A stretch of 7,838 nucleotides of DNA from Bacillota bacterium (GTDB lineage Bacteria; Bacillota; Clostridia; DSM-8532): NCBI GenBank assembly GCA_023459915.1, contig JAEWSN010000253.1:1-7838 (forward strand). Reading direction: 5' to 3'. A program made the translations under genes and the position numbers. The notes beneath the pieces are model-generated. The model ran no database searches. It saw only the letters and a program-made list of their open reading frames with translations, and was not told where the DNA came from. Positions 1-6,172 of this stretch are shown one piece after another (the stretch's first letter is position 1; each line of letters begins with the position of its first letter).

Positions 1-419
1 GCCGTCATGCGCATGTTGGCCACCGAGGCCGCGGTTTCCTCCGTGCCGGCGGAAATCTGCTCGGTGGCGCCGGAGACCTCTTCGAGTTTTTCGCTGAGCT
101 CGGCCAGCTTTTCGTTGGAGGCGATGACCGCTTCTCCCACTCTCTGGCCCTTGTCGGTGATGATGCCAATCATGTTGCGCATGGTTTGCCGCATGTCGGT
201 GACGGCACGCACGAGGATGCCGGTTTCATCCCTGTTGCCCCGGTAGCGTTCCGCGTGCGGCATGTCCTGTGAAAAGTCGCCCCGGGCCAGCAGATCAAGA
301 TACCCGGCGGTCGCGGAGATCGGCGAGGCCATGCGCCGTCCGAACAGCCAGGCGATGGCGGTGAGATGGAAGTACCCGGATGGCGGGGACATAAACAGGA
401 TGGATGCCGACTTTCCCAT
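1..419 (-). CDS. Methyl-accepting chemotaxis protein, N-terminal part, cut by window edge
   Basis: This is a chemotaxis signal transducer; the family relays input through a cytoplasmic four-helix bundle to CheA/CheW. The minus-strand frame stays open from the ATG at 419 to the window edge, giving about 140 residues. Residues ~26-82 match a HAMP domain (RRMASPI, then RGDFSQDMP, then RDETGILVRAVTDM). Residues ~85-140 begin the coiled-coil signalling bundle, with SNEKLAELSEKLEEVS, GATEQISAGTEETAASVANM. The start is well supported: AGGAG (plus-strand 424-428) lies 4 nt upstream, and no other in-frame start exists before the stop near 494. Oddly, HAMP begins after only ~25 residues. The usual first membrane helix and periplasmic sensor are absent; only a weakly hydrophobic stretch (ILFM...LTAIAWLFG) remains. 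It may be a naturally sensorless transducer or a 5'-deleted gene. The conserved kinase-contact tip lies outside the window. Confidence 0.9.
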   Translation of the reverse strand, partial: MGKSASILFMSPPSGYFHLTAIAWLFGRRMASPISATAGYLDLLARGDFSQDMPHAERYRGNRDETGILVRAVTDMRQTMRNMIGIITDKGQRVGEAVIASNEKLAELSEKLEEVSGATEQISAGTEETAASVANMRMT

Positions 420-556
420 GTTTCTCCTGTGCCATGTGGCTGGAGGGCCTTTTTGACGGTCGACGTTGGGAGAATGTGGAATACGGCTGGTTCATGGCCG
501 TCAGACCGGGTAAGTATCATTGTCTTTGAGTCAACACGGTGGGAAGGAGAACCGAT
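420..556. promoter_or_regulatory. Divergent intergenic region, MCP / EAL gene, with a weak promoter candidate
   Basis: This 137-bp gap separates two divergent starts, so it should hold promoters for both. For the plus-strand EAL gene the best candidate is TTCATG (491-496), an 18-bp spacer, then TATCAT (515-520), which matches five of six -10 consensus bases but has a poor -35. For the minus-strand transducer no convincing -35/-10 pair is visible. No sigma-54 type GG-N10-GC element was found by eye. The Shine-Dalgarno AAGGAGA (544-550), 6 nt before the ATG at 557, fixes the EAL start. Confidence 0.35.
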
Positions 557-2191
557 ATGACGGAATTGTCGTCGCTTCGGCAGGCGCTGGCGGCCGCGGA
601 GACGGAACGGGATGAGGCCAGAGCGGCTTTATCCGCGCTGCGCGCGGAACATGCGATGCTCACCTCATCGCTCGAGGACGCCTGCGAGGCGCTGGAACAG
701 GCAGAGGCCTCGCGGGACGCCGCGCGCCGGGAGCTCACAGAGATGCGGGGCGCGCGCGAACAGGCCGAGCTCGCGCTGGCCGCCGCGCAGATACAGCTGC
801 AGGCAGCCCAGGACAAGCTGGAGGAGAACCATTCCCGGCTTCAAACCCTGGCCTATCACGACGCGCTCACCGGCTTGCCCAACGACTTGCTGCTTGAGGA
901 GACGGTTTCAGACTTTGTCAGCATGCTGGCCCCATTATGGCTGTTTCGCGTGAAGCTGCACCGGATGGATCGCATCCGGGACACCATGGGCCACCACATC
1001 GGCGACGCATATCTGCGACGCATGACCGCCCGGCTGCGCAAGGTGGCGGCATCCGCGCTCATGATTGCCAGAACCGATCGCGATTCGTTTGCCATCGTCA
1101 CCACGCCGGAGAACACGCCCAATCCACAAGCCTTTGCCGAGGCTGTCATCCATTCCTTTTCCCAGACCTGCACCATTGGCGCGTGGACGCACCGTCCGCG
1201 GATTCATATCGGTTACGCGGCCTTCCCCGGGGACGCGGTGGCCTGGTCCCTGCTCGAGAAAAAGGTGGGAACGGCGCTGGTGATGGCCGAACGGACGGGA
1301 ACCAGCGCGGCCCTCCGCTGGCGGCAGCAGATGGACGAGGCCGTCCAGGAGGCCATGCTGATGGAGCTGAACCTGCAGCAGGCGCTGCAGCATGGGGATG
1401 TCGTTCCGTTCTACCAACCCATTGTGGAAGCGGGAAGCGGCCATGTGCGGGGCTTCGAGGCGCTGATGCGCTGGCATTCGCCGGATCACGGCGTGGTCAC
1501 GCCGGAGCGGTTCATTCCGATTCTGGAAGAAACGGGTATGATTGTGCCGTTCGGGGAATGGATGCTGCGCACCTGCTGTGCGCAGAACGTGGCATGGCAA
1601 AAGCTGACCGGCCGGCCAACCGTCATTTCGGTCAATGTGTCCACGGTGCAGATCCGGCGGGGCCGGTTCCCCGAAACCGTCAGCCGTGTGCTGCGGGAGA
1701 CGGGCATGCCGCCGGAAACCCTGGAGATTGAGGTGACCGAAAGCGTGCTGCTCGAGGACGTCAGCCGCACCATCGAGGATTTGCAGGCCATCCGGGATCT
1801 GGGATGCCTGTTGTCCATGGACGATTTTGGAACCGGATATTCCTCCCTGAGCTATCTGCGCAAGCTGCCCATTCACACGCTGAAGATCGACAAATCCTTT
1901 GTGGATGATCTTGCGCGGTTGCGCCAGCCTGTGGAGAACGATCCGGAAGACACCGACACGACAAATCCGGAGCAGCTTCGGCAGGAAGCCTCCGCGCAGC
2001 GGATGATCGGCTCCATCATTTCCCTGGCCCACGATTTGCAGCTGGAGGTCATTGCGGAGGGCGTGGAAACAGACGCGCAACAGCGAACCCTGTTCCAGAG
2101 CCGCTGCGATCTGCTGCAGGGGTATATTTTCCATCGGCCCATGACCGCGGATGAGGTGACGGAGATGCTCGGTCGGCCCAATCAGCCTTGA
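557..2191 (+). CDS. Coiled-coil, degenerate GGDEF, intact EAL protein (likely c-di-GMP phosphodiesterase)
   Basis: This 544-residue cytoplasmic protein probably hydrolyses cyclic di-GMP to pGpG. Residues 1-92 are an Ala/Glu/Arg-rich coiled coil with no membrane segment. Residues ~95-255 are a GGDEF fold (HDALTGLPND at 101; GHHIGD at 145). The GGDEF signature is replaced by DRDSF (174-178), the metal-binding DxD reads KLH (133-135), and no RxxD inhibitory site is seen, so cyclase activity is very unlikely. Residues ~265-540 are an EAL domain with its catalytic set: E301 of EALMRW, N360, E392/E395 of EIEVTES, D422-D423 of DDFGTGYSS, K443 of KID, E501 of EGVE and Q521 of LLQGYIF. An acidic insert of roughly 20-25 residues follows the KIDKSFV strand (about 452-479). 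The ATG at 557 is chosen over the in-frame GTG at 539 because AAGGAGA lies between them. The gene is monocistronic by layout: divergent from the transducer and convergent with the DUF3783 gene. The degenerate GGDEF could be a GTP-sensing or dimerisation module (inference). Confidence 0.92.
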   Translation: MTELSSLRQALAAAETERDEARAALSALRAEHAMLTSSLEDACEALEQAEASRDAARRELTEMRGAREQAELALAAAQIQLQAAQDKLEENHSRLQTLAYHDALTGLPNDLLLEETVSDFVSMLAPLWLFRVKLHRMDRIRDTMGHHIGDAYLRRMTARLRKVAASALMIARTDRDSFAIVTTPENTPNPQAFAEAVIHSFSQTCTIGAWTHRPRIHIGYAAFPGDAVAWSLLEKKVGTALVMAERTGTSAALRWRQQMDEAVQEAMLMELNLQQALQHGDVVPFYQPIVEAGSGHVRGFEALMRWHSPDHGVVTPERFIPILEETGMIVPFGEWMLRTCCAQNVAWQKLTGRPTVISVNVSTVQIRRGRFPETVSRVLRETGMPPETLEIEVTESVLLEDVSRTIEDLQAIRDLGCLLSMDDFGTGYSSLSYLRKLPIHTLKIDKSFVDDLARLRQPVENDPEDTDTTNPEQLRQEASAQRMIGSIISLAHDLQLEVIAEGVETDAQQRTLFQSRCDLLQGYIFHRPMTADEVTEMLGRPNQP

Positions 2192-2210
2192 AGGGCCGTC
2201 TTCCGGGCGA

Positions 2211-2627
2211 TCAGGATTTGCCTTCCATGGCCCGGCGTTCCTGCATCAGTTCGGACACAAGATCTCCGAACCGCCAGTTGCGGGAGGTGGGGGTGACCAC
2301 CGCAAAGAGGGGTCGGGGAAGGCCGGCGCTCCGGAAGACGTTGAGAAAATGGTTCAATTCGCTGTCCGAAACCGCGTGGAACACAGCCACGGGGTTTTGG
2401 GGAAGCGGTTCGAGCGGGCTGTTCTGCGGATGATCCGCCACCAGATCCCGAATGACGACGCCGGTTCCGCCGGGTGTGACCGGCAGCAGCTCTTCAATGC
2501 CGACCTGCGCGATCAAGGTTTTCAGCACCGCCTGCTGGGCATCGTCGAATCCATAGACGAGCAGGCAGTTGCGGCCTTCCGGACGTTGTTTGCTGGTTTC
2601 ATCCACACGTGAGAAGCTCATGGGCAT
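2211..2627 (-). CDS. Small DUF3783-like protein of unknown function
   Basis: This 138-residue soluble protein resembles the DUF3783 family by recall; its function is unknown. The N-terminal half (residues ~20-65) reads NCLLVYGFDDAQQAVLKTLI and then a Gly-rich turn (TPGGTG), like a small alpha/beta domain. The C-terminal half (~78-135) carries the family-like pattern: PVAVFHAVSDSELNHFL, then GLPRPLFAVVTPTSRNW, then an acidic/basic helix. There is no signal peptide or membrane segment. The stop is 19 bp from the stop of the convergent EAL gene, and the start diverges from the HD-GYP gene. The start is slightly ambiguous: AAAGGA (plus-strand 2631-2636) is only 3 nt from the ATG at 2627 but 9 nt from the in-frame ATG at 2621, so the protein may begin at MSFSRV. 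A role in c-di-GMP signalling is suggested only by its position between two phosphodiesterase genes. Confidence 0.78.
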   Translation of the reverse strand: MPMSFSRVDETSKQRPEGRNCLLVYGFDDAQQAVLKTLIAQVGIEELLPVTPGGTGVVIRDLVADHPQNSPLEPLPQNPVAVFHAVSDSELNHFLNVFRSAGLPRPLFAVVTPTSRNWRFGDLVSELMQERRAMEGKS

Positions 2628-2761
2628 TCATCCTTTCCCGCTTGATGACACGCTTCAACAGTCTTTTTCATATTGTATCACTTTGCGGGTAACGGCACGA
2701 ATAAACGGGTACAAATCCAAGAGGCTGTTGTTTCCGCGGAGAAACGCGAAGGGGATGTTGT
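2628..2761. promoter_or_regulatory. Divergent intergenic region, DUF3783 / HD-GYP genes, with candidate promoter elements
   Basis: This 134-bp region between divergent starts is visibly more AT-rich than its surroundings. On the minus strand TACAAT (plus-strand 2672-2677) matches five of six -10 consensus bases and would give a leader of roughly 40 nt for the DUF3783 gene, but no good -35 precedes it. On the plus strand TTCAAC (2654-2659) and TATCAC (2676-2681) are 16 bp apart and overlap the first element; both are poor matches. AAGGGG (2749-2754), 7 nt before the ATG at 2762, is the HD-GYP Shine-Dalgarno. No clear operator palindrome is seen. Confidence 0.35.
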
Positions 2762-4249
2762 ATGGAATCGTGGAAAGTGCTTGTTGTGGATGACGACCCG
2801 GTTGTACAGCAGGTGACGGAGCTTGTCCTTGGAGATTTTGAGTTCATGGACAGGGGGATCACGCTTTTTCAGGCGCTCAGTGCCGAAGAGGGCCTTGCCC
2901 GGATGCGGGAGCACCCCGACATGGCGGTGGCCCTCATTGATGTGGTCATGGAGACCCCTTCGGCCGGGCTCGAACTCGTGCGGCAGATCCGGGAGGAGCT
3001 GGGCAACCGGCTGGTCCGCATCATCCTGCGTACCGGGCAGCCAGGCGCGGCCCCCGAAAAGCAGGTGGTGGTCGACTACGACATCAACGATTACAAGGAG
3101 AAGTCGGAGCTCACCTTCCAGCGGCTGCAGACCGGCATCATCACAGCCCTGCGGGCCTGGCACGACATGAAGATCATTGAGAGCAGCCGCATGGGGCTCG
3201 AAAAAATCATCGACGCCAGCGCGCAGCTGTTTCGCCCGCAGATGATGGCGCATTTCTCCACCGGTCTGCTTGAACAGATTGTGTCGCTGCTCGAGCTCAA
3301 TCCGGACGCCCTGCTCAGCCATGTTTCCTCCGTCGCGGCCAGCGCGTCGGATGCGCGGGAATATCGCATCTACGCCGCGATGGGAGATTTTCAGCCATAC
3401 AGGGGCCGTACGCTCGATGAAATCTCCGATTCCGTTTTGCGCGGGGATTTGCTCAAGGCGCTGTCCCGCGAGAAGAATTACCGGGAGGGAGACCGGCTCA
3501 CCCTCTTTTTCCGCACCACTACCGGCGCGTCCACCATGATTCACATCCAGGGCATCCAGACCCTGTCCGAGGTGGATGAGCAGTTGCTGGACGTGTTCTG
3601 CGCCAACATTTCCATCGCGTTCGACAACCTGTGTCTGCAGACAGAGGTGGAACAGACCCAGCGCGATCTGCTCATCAGCCTGGGTGAAGCCATCGAGATG
3701 CGTTCGGTGGAAACCGGCGCCCATGTCAGCCGTGTCTCCATGCTCTCCCGGCTGCTCGCCCTGGCCATGGGCATGGGCGAGGAGGCGGCGGACCGGCTGG
3801 CCCTCATTGCGCCGATGCACGACATCGGCAAGATCACCATTCCCGATGCCATTCTCAACAAGCCGGGACTGCTGACGCCGGAGGAGCGCGCCGTGATGCG
3901 CGAGCATGCCGCGAACGGCGCCCGACTCCTTGGAAAATCCGAAAAACGGCTGTTCCGGGAAGCGGCTGTGGTGGCGCGTTCCCATCATGAGCGCTATGAT
4001 GGGAAAGGGTATCCCGATGGCCTTTCCGGCAGTGACATTCATCCCTATGCCCGGATTGTGGCGCTGGTGGACGTTTTTGACGCCCTCATCAGCGATCGCG
4101 TGTACAAAAAGGCCTGGCCGGCGGCACAGGTGTTCGCCTATATCCGAACCGAGCGTGGCGAGCAGTTCGACCCGGAGGTGGTGGACGCGTTTTTTGACAG
4201 GCGGGAGGAGATTTGCCGACTGCTCGATCTGCCCGCAACCGATTTTTAA
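2762..4249 (+). CDS. REC-DUF3369-HD-GYP response regulator, c-di-GMP phosphodiesterase
   Basis: This 495-residue two-component response regulator has an HD-GYP output domain, a class that hydrolyses c-di-GMP to pGpG and/or GMP. Residues ~4-132 are a receiver domain: acidic triad D10-D12, phospho-acceptor D60 (ALIDVVME), T91 (ILRTGQPG) and K112 (NDYKEKSEL). Residues ~140-300 match the DUF3369 linker domain often found between REC and HD-GYP. Residues ~300-490 are HD-GYP with all recognisable metal and signature residues: E317 and H321 (ETGAHVSR), H353-D354 and K357 (HDIGK), H382 (MREHAANG), H408-H409, GYP at 416-418 (YDGKGYPDG) and D437 (ALVDVFDAL). The domain therefore looks catalytically competent. 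Start: ATG with AAGGGG 7 nt upstream. A PAS histidine kinase follows on the same strand after 128 nt and is the obvious partner. There is no DNA-binding domain, so the output is enzymatic. Confidence 0.95.
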   Translation: MESWKVLVVDDDPVVQQVTELVLGDFEFMDRGITLFQALSAEEGLARMREHPDMAVALIDVVMETPSAGLELVRQIREELGNRLVRIILRTGQPGAAPEKQVVVDYDINDYKEKSELTFQRLQTGIITALRAWHDMKIIESSRMGLEKIIDASAQLFRPQMMAHFSTGLLEQIVSLLELNPDALLSHVSSVAASASDAREYRIYAAMGDFQPYRGRTLDEISDSVLRGDLLKALSREKNYREGDRLTLFFRTTTGASTMIHIQGIQTLSEVDEQLLDVFCANISIAFDNLCLQTEVEQTQRDLLISLGEAIEMRSVETGAHVSRVSMLSRLLALAMGMGEEAADRLALIAPMHDIGKITIPDAILNKPGLLTPEERAVMREHAANGARLLGKSEKRLFREAAVVARSHHERYDGKGYPDGLSGSDIHPYARIVALVDVFDALISDRVYKKAWPAAQVFAYIRTERGEQFDPEVVDAFFDRREEICRLLDLPATDF

Positions 4250-4258
4250 CCCGTCTTG

Positions 4259-4363
4259 CGCGGGATCGGCGGGGCCATCATCCCTCTTTCGCCTTGTCCG
4301 GCAGGCATGCAACCATCCATCGTTCGCCATGTGCGGCAGGCGGGGCCATCATCCATCGTTCCG
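4259..4363. repeat. Three degenerate direct repeats, ~35 bp each, upstream of the kinase gene
   Basis: The gap between the HD-GYP stop and the kinase Shine-Dalgarno is filled by about three diverged copies of one unit, read by eye as CGGCAGGCGGGGCCATCATC followed by CATCGTTCGCC. The 16-mer GGCGGGGCCATCATCC occurs at 4268-4283 and 4339-4354 (71 bp apart). CGGCAGGC occurs at 4299-4306 and 4334-4341 (35 bp apart). ATCCATCGTTC occurs at 4315-4325 and 4351-4361 (36 bp apart), and 4280-4293 matches 4315-4328 at 12 of 14 bases. The unit is not a multiple of three and the array lies outside both coding regions. It has no T-run, so it does not look like a terminator. Its function is unknown. Confidence 0.75.
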
Positions 4364-4370
4364 AAGGAGG
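4364..4370 (+). promoter_or_regulatory. Shine-Dalgarno of the histidine kinase gene
   Basis: AAGGAGG is a near-perfect ribosome binding site 7 nt before the ATG at 4378. It decides the start: the same frame is open back to an ATG at 4213, inside the HD-GYP gene. The extra 55 residues would be a low-complexity His/Arg-rich translation of the repeat array, with nothing like a PAS-kinase N-terminus. Confidence 0.85.
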
Positions 4371-4377
4371 AACAGAC

Positions 4378-6102
4378 ATGTCCGAGGTTCAAGTCCCGGA
4401 TAACGGAAAAACAGCGGAAACCCTTGAAGACCGGCTGGGCAACTATCTGGAGGTGTTTCTGCGCACCCCCAACGCGCTGCTGGTTCACGACTATCAGGGG
4501 CGGGTGCTCGCCATCAGCGATCAGGCGCTGACGCTTTATGGATTCTCCCGTGAGCAGGCATTGCGCGCCACCGTGGCGGATTTGGTCGCCAACAAGGCGG
4601 ACGCCTCCGAGTTTCAGGCAATCTGGCAACGGGTGCGGGCAGGGGAGAAGTTCGTGAGCGAATGGCAGTCCCGGCGGCACAACCAGCAGGAAACATTTCT
4701 GGCAAGGCTCACGCTCACCCCGCTGCAGTGGTCCGGTCGGCCGGCCGTCATGGCCATCATCGAGGACATCACCGAGCAACGGCGGCTGCAGACGCAGCTG
4801 CTCGACAGCGAGCGGCGTTACAAACAGCTGTTCGAGCACATTCTCAACGGGTTCGCCCTGCACGAGATCCTGACCGATGAGGATGGGAAGCCGATAGACT
4901 ATGTGTTTCTGGACACCAATCCGGCGTATGCCAGGATGACGGGACTGTCCCACGAGCTTTGTGTGGGGCGGCGCGTGCGGGAGTTGCTGCCCGATGTGGA
5001 GGAATACTGGATAGAGACCTTTGGCCGGGTGGCGTTGACCGGGGAGAGCATCCGGTACACCAATTATGCGGCGGAGCTGGGCCGGCATTATGAAGTGACG
5101 GCGTTCAGTCCCCAGAAGGGCCAGTTTGCGGTGCTCGTGTCCGACGTGACGGATCAGGTGGCGCAAAAGGAGGCCCTGAAAAAGGCGGTGACAGACCTCG
5201 AGGAGGCCAACGCGGATCTGGAGGAGCTCAACGCCTCGCTCGAGGACATGGTCCGGGAGCGGACCGCCGATCTCGAAACAGCCAACGTGTCCCTGCAGGC
5301 GCGCATGGCGGAACTGGAACAGGCACAGGATGAACTCATCCGCGCCGAAAAGCTTGCCTCCATCGGAGAGCTGGTCTCCGGTGTGGCCCATGAAATCAAC
5401 ACGCCGCTGGGCGTCGGGGTGACGGCCGCGTCCTTTCTGCAGTCTTCCATCGAGGAGTCGCTCCGGGCCAACGCGCGCCTCAGGGAAGATCCGTCCTTCC
5501 TGCGGCTGAGTGCCAAATGGATGGACACCGCGCGTATCATCCTGTCCAACCTGGAGCGCGCGTCCCGGCTGGTCAAGAGCTTCAAGCAGGTATCCGTGGA
5601 TCGCACCACGGATCCGCTCCGCCGCATCCGCCTGCAGGATTTTCTGGATGAGGTGCTCCTTTCTCTCAACCCCATGATCCGGCGAAGCGGTTCCACCGCT
5701 GAGGTGAGGGTGCCTTCCGATTTGGACCTGATGACCTATCCGGGCACCCTGTCCCAAATCCTCATCAACCTGGTGACCAACGCGTTGTTCCACGCGTTTC
5801 CGGAGGATCGCACGGGAATCATGACCATTGAGGCGGAGCCGGAGGACGGGCAGCTGTTGCTCCGTTTCCGGGACAACGGCATTGGGATTCCCGAGGAGGT
5901 GAGGAACAAGGTGTTCACGCCGTTCTTCACAACCCGGAAGGAAAGCGGCGGCAGCGGACTGGGGTTGTTCATCGTGCAGAACCTCGTGACCAACCGGCTC
6001 AACGGCACCATCGAGTGTCGGGAGGCGGAAGGCGGCGGAACCGAATTCCTCATCCAGTTCCCGCTGACACTCAGGGAACCCGGTCAGGGAACGCAAGTCT
6101 GA
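4378..6102 (+). CDS. Soluble PAS-PAS sensor histidine kinase
   Basis: This 574-residue kinase should autophosphorylate on histidine and pass the phosphate to a response regulator, most likely the REC-DUF3369-HD-GYP protein encoded just upstream (inference from adjacency). Residues ~20-137 form a first PAS domain (LLVHDYQGRVLAISDQAL, ending IIEDITEQRRLQ). Residues ~146-262 form a second (RRYKQLFEHILNGFALHEI, ending VLVSDVTDQ). Residues ~263-325 are a long coiled coil (LEEANADLEELNASLEDM). The DHp domain has H338 in GVAHEINTPLG. The ATPase domain has an N-box (N464/N468 in ILINLVTNAL), G1 DNGIGIP at 499-505, F-box FTPFF at 513-517 and G2 GSGLGLFIV at 525-533. All catalytic motifs are intact. 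There are no membrane helices and no signal peptide, so it senses a cytoplasmic or diffusible cue; no haem or flavin ligand can be assigned. The regulator-then-kinase order with a 128-nt gap and no terminator suggests co-transcription. Confidence 0.93.
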   Translation: MSEVQVPDNGKTAETLEDRLGNYLEVFLRTPNALLVHDYQGRVLAISDQALTLYGFSREQALRATVADLVANKADASEFQAIWQRVRAGEKFVSEWQSRRHNQQETFLARLTLTPLQWSGRPAVMAIIEDITEQRRLQTQLLDSERRYKQLFEHILNGFALHEILTDEDGKPIDYVFLDTNPAYARMTGLSHELCVGRRVRELLPDVEEYWIETFGRVALTGESIRYTNYAAELGRHYEVTAFSPQKGQFAVLVSDVTDQVAQKEALKKAVTDLEEANADLEELNASLEDMVRERTADLETANVSLQARMAELEQAQDELIRAEKLASIGELVSGVAHEINTPLGVGVTAASFLQSSIEESLRANARLREDPSFLRLSAKWMDTARIILSNLERASRLVKSFKQVSVDRTTDPLRRIRLQDFLDEVLLSLNPMIRRSGSTAEVRVPSDLDLMTYPGTLSQILINLVTNALFHAFPEDRTGIMTIEAEPEDGQLLLRFRDNGIGIPEEVRNKVFTPFFTTRKESGGSGLGLFIVQNLVTNRLNGTIECREAEGGGTEFLIQFPLTLREPGQGTQV

Positions 6103-6172
6103 ACAGGCAGCCGATGTCACGGGCGTGCCGACCGGGAGACCGGCTGCATGTGATGACAGGAAAGGAGCGCGT
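6103..6172 (+). promoter_or_regulatory. Kinase-dehydrogenase gap with a 7-bp inverted repeat
   Basis: This 70-nt gap contains GCAGCCG (6107-6113) and its exact complement CGGCTGC (6141-6147), separated by 27 nt, just downstream of the kinase stop at 6100-6102. No T-tract follows, so an intrinsic terminator is not supported. In such GC-rich DNA a 7-bp match with a long loop can arise by chance. AAAGGAG (6161-6167), 5 nt before the ATG at 6173, is the dehydrogenase Shine-Dalgarno. No -35/-10 pair is evident, so read-through from the kinase gene is possible. Confidence 0.3.

Noticed and set aside
438..455. Terminator-like GGAGGGCC followed by five T residues
   Set aside because: The possible stem is about 3 bp, and it lies upstream of both divergent genes, where a terminator is not expected.
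539..556. GTG start at 539 for the EAL gene
   Set aside because: It would place the Shine-Dalgarno AAGGAGA inside the coding sequence; the ATG at 557 has ideal spacing from it.
935..2134. 399-residue open frame antisense to the EAL gene
   Set aside because: Shadow of the EAL coding frame; composition is unlike a folded protein and no motif is recognised.
2175..2197. GGCCC/GGGCC stem (2175-2179, 2193-2197) as a terminator for the EAL gene
   Set aside because: The stem is only 5 bp with a 13-nt loop and no following T-tract; such a match is expected by chance in GC-rich DNA.
2678..4330. 550-residue open frame antisense to the HD-GYP gene
   Set aside because: Same shadow effect: low stop frequency opposite GC-biased codons, no family resemblance, and a complete REC-DUF3369-HD-GYP protein on the other strand.
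4259..4363. CRISPR array reading of the three repeats
   Set aside because: The units are contiguous and degenerate with no unique spacers, and no cas gene is present.
4213..4377. ATG at 4213 as kinase start, overlapping the HD-GYP gene
   Set aside because: The 55 extra residues translate the repeat array into low-complexity His/Arg-rich sequence, whereas the ATG at 4378 has a near-perfect AAGGAGG.
6125..6172. ATG at 6125 as alcohol dehydrogenase start
   Set aside because: The added 16 residues do not resemble the family N-terminus, and AAAGGAG lies just before the ATG at 6173.
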